Shown: positions 1-6,432 of the stretch, piece after piece
Layout of the letters: every line of letters starts with the position of its first letter
How positions within the stretch are numbered: position 1 is the stretch's first letter
Assembly: GCA_017458545.1 (NCBI GenBank)
Contig: JAFTBA010000290.1
Coordinates: forward strand, 1-11,446
DNA length: 11,446 bases
Direction of reading: 5' to 3'
From: Synergistaceae bacterium
GTDB lineage: Bacteria; Synergistota; Synergistia; Synergistales; Aminobacteriaceae
Made by a program: the position numbers and the translations under genes
Notes under the pieces: model-generated
Told to the model about the DNA's origin: nothing
The model's database searches: none
Seen by the model: only the letters and a program-made list of their open reading frames with translations

Positions 1-1
1 A

Positions 2-1021
2 GGTATTCAGGTAGTAATGGTAACGGGTGACAGGAAGGAAACTGCTGTTGCAATCGCTAAGGAAGCAGGGTTAATTTCATCGCCTGACGAGATCGCAATG
101 ACTTCTCAGGAAATGGCTGAGAAGTCAGATGACGAACTCAAAGCTATTTTGCCTAACCTCCGTGTAATATCACGTGCTTTACCATCCGACAAGAGCCGTC
201 TCGTGAAGATAGCTCAGGAATTGAATCTTGTTGTCGGAATTACAGGGGACGTAGTAAACGACTCGCCCGCGTAGAAAAAGGCTGAGGTAGGTTTCGCTAT
301 GGGTTCGGGAACTGAAGTCGCTAAGGAAGCAGGAGACATAACGATACTTGACGACAATTTCAAGTCAATCGCTAAGGCAATACTTTACGGCCGTACCATG
401 TTCAAGAGCATAAGGAAGTTCTTAGTCTTCCAGCTCACTGTAAACGTCTCTGCGGTAATGATATGTTTCTTAGGGCCTTTGTTCGGACAGAACGTCATTC
501 TCACAGTCATTCAGTTATTGCTCATTAACCTTGCTATGGACACGTTAGCTGCGATAGCGTTCGGTTCAGAGCCTCCGCGCCAACAGTACATGGACGAGAA
601 GCCAATACCGCGCGATGAGAACATCATAACGTCAGAAATGCTCAGCGAAATTTTAACGGGAGCTGCGTACATAACGGTTATGTGTTTAGCAGTGCTGTTT
701 GTTCCGAAAGTCAGAGGGTTATTCGGGAATGTTGATGTCATTTACCTGAGAACGGCAGTGTTTGCGCTCTTCATGATGGCGATAACGTTCAACGGTCTGG
801 CTATGGCAACGTCGAAAAACTGCGTATTCGTGATGATGTTCATCTTCATCATGCAGTGGGTATTCGTTGAGTTCGGCGGTGAGGTTCTTAGCGTTGAGGC
901 ATTAAGCCTTGACTCGTGGCTTAACTGCTTTGTGCTCGCAGTACTCGTAGTACCGTTCAGATGGGCAGGGAAATTCCTTGTCGCTAAATACCTTCCCGAG
1001 TTCATCAAACCGAAACAGTAA
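2..1021 (+). pseudogene. Ca2+-transporting P-type ATPase (PMCA-like), C-terminal part, interrupted by an in-frame TAG
   Basis: The reading frame enters from the left edge (first full codon at 2), so the N-terminal part lies outside the window. Early residues carry the P-domain motif MVTGD (from 17) and a downstream PSDKSRLVKIAQE segment. The hinge motif, normally TGDGVNDxPAL, reads TGDVVNDSPA followed by TAG at 272-274. The same frame then continues KKAEVGFAMGSGTEVAKEAGD and stays open to the TAA at 1019-1021. Six hydrophobic helices follow, matching M5 to M10. M6 has NLAMDT, followed by GSEPP, typical of plasma-membrane-type (P2B) calcium pumps. Such pumps export Ca2+ across the inner membrane using ATP. 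One base change explains each lesion (GGA to GTA, TTG to TAG). The gene is therefore probably a very recent pseudogene or carries sequencing errors. A restart at ATG 299 would give only a pump fragment without catalytic residues. Confidence 0.85.
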
Positions 1022-1041
1022 ACAAAAAAACAAAAAAATTT

Positions 1042-1079
1042 ATCCCTCCTCTGAAACTCAAGGGGAGGGATTTTTTTTT
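1042..1079. terminator. Bidirectional rho-independent terminator
   Basis: Arms 1042-1052 and 1061-1071 pair over 11 positions, including one G-U, around an 8-base loop. A run of nine T follows (1071-1079) on the + strand. A-rich sequence at 1024-1038 supplies a T-rich run on the opposite strand. It sits between the convergent ATPase and hydrolase genes and can serve both. Confidence 0.85.
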
Positions 1080-1080
1080 G

Positions 1081-2025
1081 TTACTTCAGAACGCGGTTCA
1101 GAAAGTCCGTAATTATCTTGAAGACTTCGGGCTGATAGAAATATTTTGAGTCATGTTCTCCGCCGTTAATGATGTACAGTGTCGAGTCTGTTCCGTTTTT
1201 GACGAGGGCTTCATGCAACATCTTTGACTGACTCACTGAAACAGTCTTGTCCGAATCTCCGTGAAATATCAGGAACGGCGGTGTATTTTTCCCGATGTAT
1301 TTCAACGGGTTAGCGTCATTTGCTGTTTCGGGAGTGTTGAGAATGCTTCCGCCCTTCTTGTTCTTGTAGCCTGCAACTCCATTCACGAACAGCGACGGGA
1401 AACTTGACGGAGAATACCAGACTGCTTTCTTTTCGTCTGAAAAACCATCGGCAATTTTCGTCATGTCAGTAGGCCCGAAAAAGTCAACAACCGCCTGAAC
1501 CTCGCTGCTCTGGTCTAAATTATCACCGAAATTAAACTTATTATCTCCCGTAACTCCAAGCATTACCGAAAGATAACCCCCTGCAGAAGCTCCCATGACA
1601 GCAATTTTGTTTTTGTCGATCCCGAACCTGTCGGCATTGGCCCGCAGGAAACGTACCGCAGCCTTAGCGTCCCCGATAATTTCCTCGTAGCTCGCGGCAC
1701 CTATGAGTCGGTACTCAATGCTCGCAGCAACAAATCCCTTTTCCGCAAGTTTTATGCACAGCTGATAGCCCGAAGTTTTAGGAGCTGTAAGCCATGCACC
1801 GCCGGGAATATATATTACTGCCGGGTTTTTATTGCCGTCAGCAGGCGTAAAAATATTCATCGTCAGCCTTGCCTCAGGCCATGTGTAATACCTCGCAAAT
1901 TCAACGTCCTCCAAAAATCCAAGCGGATGCACTGAAATTTCCACATCAATGTTTTCAGCACTGCAGGGGACTGTGTTAAAGGCCGTCAGGAAAAACATAC
2001 AGAGAACCGCAAAAATCACTCTCAT
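1081..2025 (-). CDS. Secreted alpha/beta hydrolase (esterase/lipase type, BD-FAE/HSL-like)
   Basis: The 314-residue protein begins with a signal peptide: MRVIF, a hydrophobic core to about residue 19, then a likely cleavage after CSA at 21-23. It is therefore probably periplasmic or exported. The fold is an alpha/beta hydrolase. IPGGAW (73-78) is the oxyanion-hole strand-loop, GASAG (145-149) is the nucleophile elbow with Ser147, HGDSD (255-259) supplies the acid, probably Asp257, and His291 in GGEHD is the catalytic His. The region around 125-150 resembles carboxylesterases and feruloyl or acetyl-xylan esterase-like members. The substrate cannot be read from the sequence. An RBS (GAAAGGA, complement of 2034-2040) lies 8 bases before the ATG. 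The gene appears monocistronic, because a terminator of the gene behind it (2078-2117) separates the two and a TATAAT box lies just upstream. Confidence 0.88.
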   Translation of the reverse strand: MRVIFAVLCMFFLTAFNTVPCSAENIDVEISVHPLGFLEDVEFARYYTWPEARLTMNIFTPADGNKNPAVIYIPGGAWLTAPKTSGYQLCIKLAEKGFVAASIEYRLIGAASYEEIIGDAKAAVRFLRANADRFGIDKNKIAVMGASAGGYLSVMLGVTGDNKFNFGDNLDQSSEVQAVVDFFGPTDMTKIADGFSDEKKAVWYSPSSFPSLFVNGVAGYKNKKGGSILNTPETANDANPLKYIGKNTPPFLIFHGDSDKTVSVSQSKMLHEALVKNGTDSTLYIINGGEHDSKYFYQPEVFKIITDFLNRVLK

Positions 2026-2063
2026 AAAAATTATCCTTTCACTGAAAATTTACTGTTCCCGAC

Positions 2064-2069
2064 ATTATA
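2064..2069 (-). promoter_or_regulatory. Candidate -10 box of the hydrolase gene
   Basis: The complement of ATTATA reads TATAAT, a perfect -10 hexamer, 38 bases before the hydrolase start codon. No good -35 is present at 16-18 bases spacing (CTCCTG at 17), so the promoter would be weak or need an activator. Confidence 0.45.
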
Positions 2070-2077
2070 ACAACAGC

Positions 2078-2117
2078 AAAAAAAAACAGGAGACTCTGTT
2101 CAACAGAATCCCCCGTT
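2078..2117 (-). terminator. Rho-independent terminator of the decarboxylase beta subunit gene
   Basis: Read leftward, arms 2103-2117 and 2085-2099 pair over about 15 positions with a few G-U pairs and a 3-base loop. A run of T follows (complement of the A run at 2078-2086). It starts 29 bases past the stop codon of the decarboxylase subunit. Confidence 0.85.
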
Positions 2118-2145
2118 AAAGTTCAAGACCGTCAACAAAAAATTC

Positions 2146-3318
2146 TTACCTCGATAACAGCGTAAGCATTACTCCTGCCGCTACCGCAGTTCCTATAACA
2201 CCTGCAACGTTAGGACCCATAGCGTGCATTAACAGGAAATGACCGGGATATTCTTTCTGCACGCAACGCTGTACTACCCTTGCTGCCATAGGTACTGCCG
2301 AAACTCCTGCAGCACCTATCATAGGGTTAATCTTTCCGCCCGAAAGTACCTTCATTATCTGACCGAATACAAGTCCTCCGAACGTGCTGAACGCGAACGC
2401 TACGAGTCCGAGTGCGATAATCGCCAGAGTTCCTACAGTGAGGAATTTATCGGCAGCCATTGTTGAACCTACTGAGAGCGCAAGGAATATCGTTACGATG
2501 TTCATGAGTTCGTTCTGAGCCGTGTTGCTGAGCCTGTCAGTAACTCCGCATTCCCTGAGTAAGTTACCGAACATTAACGTTCCTACGAGAGGCACACATG
2601 CAGGGAGGATTAAACCTGAAACAACAGTGCAGATTATAGGGAAGAGGATTTTCTCGCGTTTGCTTACGGGGCGTAACTGACCCATAATGATACCCCTGTC
2701 CTTCTTGCTGGTCATCATGTAGATTACAGGGGGCTGAATCATAGGGACTAACGACATGTAACTGTACGCCGCTACCGCAACAGCTCCGAGTATCTGAGTC
2801 TGCCCTAACATAACGGTCAGATAAATGCTCGTAGGACCGTCAGCACCTCCGATTATGGCGATACTTGCGGCTTCCTTGATGTTGAACGAGACGAGTCCGT
2901 TTGTGAGTGCACCGAGCCAGTTAGCACCGATGAACGCAACGAACACTCCGAACTGAGCTGCTGCACCTAAAAGGAAGGTTATAGGGTTAGCGATTAACGG
3001 GGCGAAGTCCGTCATTGCACCGATACCCAAGAATATCAGTATCGGGTAAATCTCGAACTCAGCACCGTAATACAGCGAACGAAGGAAACCTATTGTGTGA
3101 GTTGTCTCGTTGAACTCGTCCCAAATTCCTGAGAGCGGTAAGTTCACTAACAGACAGCCGAATGCTATCGGTACGAGTAAGAGGGGTTCAAACCCTTTTC
3201 CGATAGCGAGGTAGAGGAGTACGAATGACACTACGAGCATGATGATGTTGCCGGTAGTGAGGCCGAAGAATCCTGAGTGAAGGATTAAGTCTTTCAGCGC
3301 AGTCAAATACATCTCCAT
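2146..3318 (-). CDS. Na+-translocating decarboxylase, beta subunit (OadB/GcdB/MmdB family)
   Basis: This integral membrane protein (about 390 residues) carries out Na+ export coupled to decarboxylation of carboxybiotin in oxaloacetate, glutaconyl-CoA or methylmalonyl-CoA decarboxylase complexes. Family hallmarks are visible: LTTGN near the N-terminus, GIGAMTDFAP, the highly conserved GGADGPTSIY whose Asp is required for Na+ pumping in studied members, AYSYMSLVPMIQPP, and the C-terminal GPNVAGVIGTAVAAG. About ten hydrophobic segments span the length, and the size is close to the family norm. I place the start at ATG 3318 (MEMYLTAL). A TTG at 3330 in the same frame is only 2 bases from the AAAGGA site (complement of 3332-3337), while the ATG lies about 13 bases away, so both spacings are imperfect. 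No alpha (carboxyltransferase), biotin-carrier or gamma subunit gene is adjacent, so the partner, and hence the substrate, is unknown. Confidence 0.93.
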   Translation of the reverse strand: MEMYLTALKDLILHSGFFGLTTGNIIMLVVSFVLLYLAIGKGFEPLLLVPIAFGCLLVNLPLSGIWDEFNETTHTIGFLRSLYYGAEFEIYPILIFLGIGAMTDFAPLIANPITFLLGAAAQFGVFVAFIGANWLGALTNGLVSFNIKEAASIAIIGGADGPTSIYLTVMLGQTQILGAVAVAAYSYMSLVPMIQPPVIYMMTSKKDRGIIMGQLRPVSKREKILFPIICTVVSGLILPACVPLVGTLMFGNLLRECGVTDRLSNTAQNELMNIVTIFLALSVGSTMAADKFLTVGTLAIIALGLVAFAFSTFGGLVFGQIMKVLSGGKINPMIGAAGVSAVPMAARVVQRCVQKEYPGHFLLMHAMGPNVAGVIGTAVAAGVMLTLLSR

Positions 3319-3368
3319 ATTAAGAATCAAATCCTTTCGTGAAAAAGTTAATGAATGAAAATATTTTT

Positions 3369-3424
3369 GTTACCGTAATTTATATCACATTCTTTAATAC
3401 TTTGGCAAATGAAAACGTTACCGT
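3369..3424. repeat. Two direct copies of GTTACCGT flanking the leftward promoter
   Basis: GTTACCGT occurs at 3369-3376 and at 3417-3424, 48 bases apart. The first copy covers the expected transcription start of the leftward promoter, and the second lies 8 bases upstream of its -35. The placement fits a pair of regulator binding sites, but the regulator is unknown. Confidence 0.4.
3379..3408 (-). promoter_or_regulatory. Promoter of the decarboxylase beta subunit gene
   Basis: Read leftward, TTGCCA (complement of 3403-3408) is followed after 18 bases by TATAAA (complement of 3379-3384). A TG one base before the -10 makes it an extended -10. It points at the decarboxylase gene, about 60 bases away. 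Confidence 0.65.
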
Positions 3425-3448
3425 GTTTGCTGAATTAAAATAATCAGG

Positions 3449-3462
3449 TGCAAAATATTGCA
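3449..3462. promoter_or_regulatory. Small inverted repeat upstream of the unknown gene and metA
   Basis: TGCAA-AATA-TTGCA forms a perfect 5-base inverted repeat in the leader of the rightward unit. It is short and AT-rich and may be chance. I see no convincing -35/-10 pair for the rightward genes, although one must lie between about 3400 and 3520. Confidence 0.2.
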
Positions 3463-3546
3463 AAAAAATAATTATGCGTTCTGCGTTGAGTGTGAGAAAA
3501 TTAACAAAACAACACAGAAAATTTTAAGGAGGCATTATCTTACAAA

Positions 3547-4956
3547 ATGGCTTTCAAAAAATGGCAGAACGTCCCCGAACTTCAGGAGGCAGTCTCAAAA
3601 CTTCATGCCTCAGTTCAGAACTACAAATCACTGCTCGCAGAAAATACTCCTGACAGTAAATATCAGGCTCAAAAATTATGGTCAGCTATGTCATCGTCTT
3701 ATTGGGAAATACTCTTAGCACTCATAGACGCTCAGACTAAATCAATGCCCTCTGAACTCTCTTTCGATAATGAAGAAAAACTCTTCATCGATTTCGGCTG
3801 TTTACCCGGCATACTCAACCTCAGCTCTCAGTTCAACCCGAATACCCGTCTCTCCTCTAAATGTTCAGCTGATATATTCCCCGTTATGACCTTCTCGGAT
3901 TACATCGCTGAGACTTGGGCGGCAATCACAGGCAATGACGCTCCCGTTCCGGAAATAAGCATGTCCCTTAATGACCGCATTAACGCTCTCACTGAAGCTC
4001 TCTTCACTGCTCAGGGTCAGCGCGACTCATTCATCACAGCCGTTTCACCAAAATACCCGTCTAATCTTAACGTTAAACAGACACTTCAGATTATGGACGA
4101 GTTTTTGATGTCAGCCGTTAAAGTCAATATGCGCGTCCCTGAATACAGAGAAGGCGATGAATCTTACCGTCAGAAATTATCTCAGCAGAGAAAAGCATAT
4201 ATTGAAGCTGAGAAAAGCATAATGCTCTTCGTCTCATCTGCTCAGAAAAATGAAGCTAATCCCCTTCCGCTTAAACTCGCCGAAAGATTCTTTGCCATGC
4301 ACGAAAAAACTAAGATTATTGCGAAAGAGATATTATATTCGCAGATTGACGCCGTTAAAATCGCTCGACGTAACAAAAAAATTACTGATACCTGTTCGCA
4401 GATTACAGACCAGATGAAACGCTCCGAATTACGCAGCATCATCGTCAAAAAAAGAGAATACCTCTCTGTCCCTGCTAAAAATGCCCGCTGTGATACTTCA
4501 CTGCTCTGTCAGCCAGACTCAATGCCTGTTGATTATGCTGAAACTTACGGACTTGTCAGCGAGTTTACTGCTATGGATATTGAGATGTTTAACGTTCCGC
4601 GCGTGAGGATGTACGGTATTCCAAGAGTGATTTTTATTCCCGGTCAGGGCTTAGGGACTTATGACTGGTCAGACCATTCAATACTGCTCCCTGTGTTTCC
4701 CGTTGGCGGTAATGACAAGTCAGTCAGTTATGCTCTCGGAACATTCAGATGGGATGCTGACGAGGACAGAAAATTAAAGACACCTTACGAACAGCAGATT
4801 AAGGAAAACAAAAAGAAATCACTTATCGCATTATCGTCATCATTCTGCCGTGATTACTCCCTGTGGCTGACGAAGGAGAAAAGGGGTTACAGAATACTTC
4901 CGCGTGAAACTCATCAGGTTTTTGTTAATATCTTCAGAACGAAAGCGGACGATTAA
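3547..4956 (+). CDS. Conserved-looking protein of unknown function, cotranscribed with metA
   Basis: I do not recognise this 469-residue protein. It has no signal peptide or membrane segment and is probably cytoplasmic. Residues 1-320 look mainly helical and rich in Lys, Gln, Ala and Ser (for example 205-225 and 250-300, partly coiled-coil-like). A distinct beta-rich C-terminal region begins near 348, with RVRMYGIPRVIFIPGQGLG (352-370), then TYDWSDHSILLPVFPVGG (371-388) and GTFRWDADEDRKLKTPYEQQ (398-417). Cysteines at 106, 283, 315, 321 and 434 do not form an obvious metal-binding set. The start is ATG 3547. A strong AAGGAGG (3526-3532) precedes it, but at 14 bases this spacing is long. No in-frame start lies closer. 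The stop is 6 bases before metA, which has no clear RBS of its own, so metA translation may depend on this gene. The link to methionine synthesis is by position only. Confidence 0.8.
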   Translation: MAFKKWQNVPELQEAVSKLHASVQNYKSLLAENTPDSKYQAQKLWSAMSSSYWEILLALIDAQTKSMPSELSFDNEEKLFIDFGCLPGILNLSSQFNPNTRLSSKCSADIFPVMTFSDYIAETWAAITGNDAPVPEISMSLNDRINALTEALFTAQGQRDSFITAVSPKYPSNLNVKQTLQIMDEFLMSAVKVNMRVPEYREGDESYRQKLSQQRKAYIEAEKSIMLFVSSAQKNEANPLPLKLAERFFAMHEKTKIIAKEILYSQIDAVKIARRNKKITDTCSQITDQMKRSELRSIIVKKREYLSVPAKNARCDTSLLCQPDSMPVDYAETYGLVSEFTAMDIEMFNVPRVRMYGIPRVIFIPGQGLGTYDWSDHSILLPVFPVGGNDKSVSYALGTFRWDADEDRKLKTPYEQQIKENKKKSLIALSSSFCRDYSLWLTKEKRGYRILPRETHQVFVNIFRTKADD

Positions 4957-4962
4957 AACAAA

Positions 4963-5904
4963 ATGCCTATCAATATACCCGGAGATCTTCCTGCTGCAGG
5001 AATATTAGAACGTGAAAATATTTTCGTTATGACTCAGAGGCGTGCTAAGTCTCAGGATATACGCCCTCTGAGAATCTTAATCCTGAACTTAATGCCCACT
5101 AAAATCGTTACTGAGACTCAACTCGCAAGACTCTTGGGCAATACTCCGTTACAGGTCGAAGTTGAGTTAATGGCCATGAGCGGAAGGACTCACAAGAACA
5201 CTCCTAAAGAACATATGTTAGCGTTCTATAAGACATTCGACAGTTATAAGGACGAATATTTTGACGGAATGATTATAACGGGTGCGCCTGTTGAACACTT
5301 AGCATTTGAAGAGGTAGATTACTGGGAGGAATTATGCGGAATAATGGAGTGGAGTAAATCGCATGTTCACAGTACGTTTCATATATGCTGGGGAGCTCAG
5401 GCAGGTTTATATTATCATTACGGTGTTCCTAAAATACATCTTCCAAGAAAAATGTTCGGGGTTTTCAGGCACAGGGTAACTCATAAAGGCTCAATATTAT
5501 TCAGAGGGTCTGATGATGTGTTTATGGTTCCTCATTCGAGACACACTACTGTGATGAGGGGGGACATAATGAAAGTACCTGCGCTGAAAATTCTTTCGGA
5601 AAGTTATGAAGCAGGTGTGTATGTTGTTTCGACTAACGAGGGCAGACAGCTTTTTGTTACGGGGCATTCGGAATATGATCCTGAGACATTAGCACTTGAG
5701 TACTGGAGGGACAAAAGAGCAGGTTTAGCTATACATGTTCCGTGCAACTATTTCCCTAATGACGATGAGACTAAAACACCCGTATGCACTTGGCGGTCAA
5801 GTGCTAACCTGTTGTATTCAAACTGGCTGAACTATTTTGTTTACCAGCAGACACCGTATGATGCACGCAAGATAAGGGATTTGGATTTGCAGACTGAGGA
5901 TTAA
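4963..5904 (+). CDS. metA: Homoserine O-acyltransferase, predicted acetyl-CoA specific
   Basis: The 313-residue protein matches MetA over its full length (MPINIPGDLPA at the start, WLNYFVYQQTPYD near the end). It transfers an acyl group from acyl-CoA to the homoserine hydroxyl, the first committed step to methionine, in the cytoplasm. The catalytic residues keep E. coli numbering: Cys142 in HICWGAQAG, and His235 and Glu237 in TGHSEYD. Arg249 in YWRD is also kept. The donor-selecting position 111 is Glu in GAPVEHLAFEEVDYW. E. coli has Gly there and uses succinyl-CoA, whereas Glu111 in Bacillus cereus MetA goes with acetyl-CoA, so O-acetylhomoserine is the predicted product. The gene starts 6 bases after the preceding stop and shows no good RBS, which suggests translational coupling. 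Its last 101 bases overlap the end of the convergent DUF501 gene, and no terminator is visible behind it. Confidence 0.95.
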   Translation: MPINIPGDLPAAGILERENIFVMTQRRAKSQDIRPLRILILNLMPTKIVTETQLARLLGNTPLQVEVELMAMSGRTHKNTPKEHMLAFYKTFDSYKDEYFDGMIITGAPVEHLAFEEVDYWEELCGIMEWSKSHVHSTFHICWGAQAGLYYHYGVPKIHLPRKMFGVFRHRVTHKGSILFRGSDDVFMVPHSRHTTVMRGDIMKVPALKILSESYEAGVYVVSTNEGRQLFVTGHSEYDPETLALEYWRDKRAGLAIHVPCNYFPNDDETKTPVCTWRSSANLLYSNWLNYFVYQQTPYDARKIRDLDLQTED

Positions 5905-6427
5905 CACGCTGACACATTCCCCCGTTACATTCCCCCCATAGCCCTGCGCTCTTCAGCCATTCGGCAGCAGGGTGTTTACTTAGCCCCAGTCCCAACAGTG
6001 AAGCGGTCTGCAAGTGAAGGCACTTAACGTTCACGCTGTCGCCTACCCTTATGCCGCCTACTCCTCCGCGCATAACGTCCCTGTAAACTTTCGGCCTGAA
6101 CCTCCTCACAAAACCGTTAAGCCTCATGCCTCCGAGCCTGACCCTCAATGCCTGATGGAGTACGTTGTACCTTCTCCATTCGTGAACGAGTCCGTGTCCT
6201 GTAATATATTCCTCAAGCCTCTTAATTCCGCCGTTACTCTCAATCATTCCTGCAAGCCTCACAAGGTAAGGACATACAAGCCAGAAACTTGTCGGAAAAG
6301 GCTTGTACCTTTTACCGAACGGCCTGCATATCTCTAGCTGAACCCTCCCGAAACTGCAGCGCTTTACTCCCGCAACAAAAACGGGAGATGTTCCGCAACA
6401 TCCCCCGTTAAATTTAGTTCTCATCAT
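5804..6427 (-). CDS. DUF501 family protein
   Basis: The family signature is clear: RCSFG (23-27), then PFPTSFWLVCPYLVR (43-57), a Leu/Glu-rich helix with GGIKRLEEYI, and a C-terminal GGVGGIRVGDSVNVKCLHLQ (121-140). DUF501 proteins have no established biochemical function. In Actinobacteria they often sit near ftsB and a Ppx/GppA phosphatase gene, and here the gene follows an S1-domain gene by 5 bases. The only usable start codons are ATG 6427 and ATG 6424, so the first 20 codons run through a terminator-like hairpin (6377-6409). The N-terminal residues they specify (FNGGCCGTSPVF) look unlike a protein selected for function. The conserved part ends near residue 163 (KSAGLWGEC), and the remaining tail is antisense to the end of metA. 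The N- and C-terminal ends are therefore uncertain; the core identification is good. Confidence 0.75.
   Translation of the reverse strand: MMRTKFNGGCCGTSPVFVAGVKRCSFGRVQLEICRPFGKRYKPFPTSFWLVCPYLVRLAGMIESNGGIKRLEEYITGHGLVHEWRRYNVLHQALRVRLGGMRLNGFVRRFRPKVYRDVMRGGVGGIRVGDSVNVKCLHLQTASLLGLGLSKHPAAEWLKSAGLWGECNGGMCQRVNPQSANPNPLSCVHHTVSAGKQNSSASLNTTG
6377..6409 (-). terminator. Terminator-like hairpin behind the S1 gene, inside the DUF501 frame
   Basis: Read leftward, arms 6397-6409 and 6380-6392 pair over 13 positions (one G-U) around a GCGG loop. Five T follow, then GTTG. The stem is strong but the T run is short. It lies 24 bases past the S1 stop codon, within the first 20 codons of DUF501, so it could be a partial terminator that lowers DUF501 expression. 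Confidence 0.7.
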
Positions 6428-6432
6428 TACGA

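Noticed and set aside
272..274. TAG read as pyrrolysine or another recoded residue
   Set aside because: The site is a near-invariant Leu in P-type ATPases and the neighbouring Gly is also changed, so mutation or error is simpler.
511..1008. Open frames on the minus strand opposite the ATPase
   Set aside because: They are antisense to a clearly conserved membrane protein and show no RBS or recognisable motif.
3331..3546. Riboswitch or T-box in the metA leader
   Set aside because: The 216 bases are AT-rich with no long stems, no T-box sequence and no terminator/antiterminator pair.
3458..3718. A short + strand frame starting before the 469-residue gene
   Set aside because: It overlaps the start of the better-supported frame, has no RBS and shows biased, non-protein-like composition.
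5936..5982. CCCTGC/GCAGGG hairpin just past metA as its terminator
   Set aside because: It has no T run and lies within the conserved DUF501 coding region, so chance pairing is more likely.
6014..6337. A 107-codon + strand frame between metA and the S1 gene
   Set aside because: It lies opposite the DUF501 core, whose family motifs are clear. It is rich in His, Pro and Ser as expected of an antisense frame.
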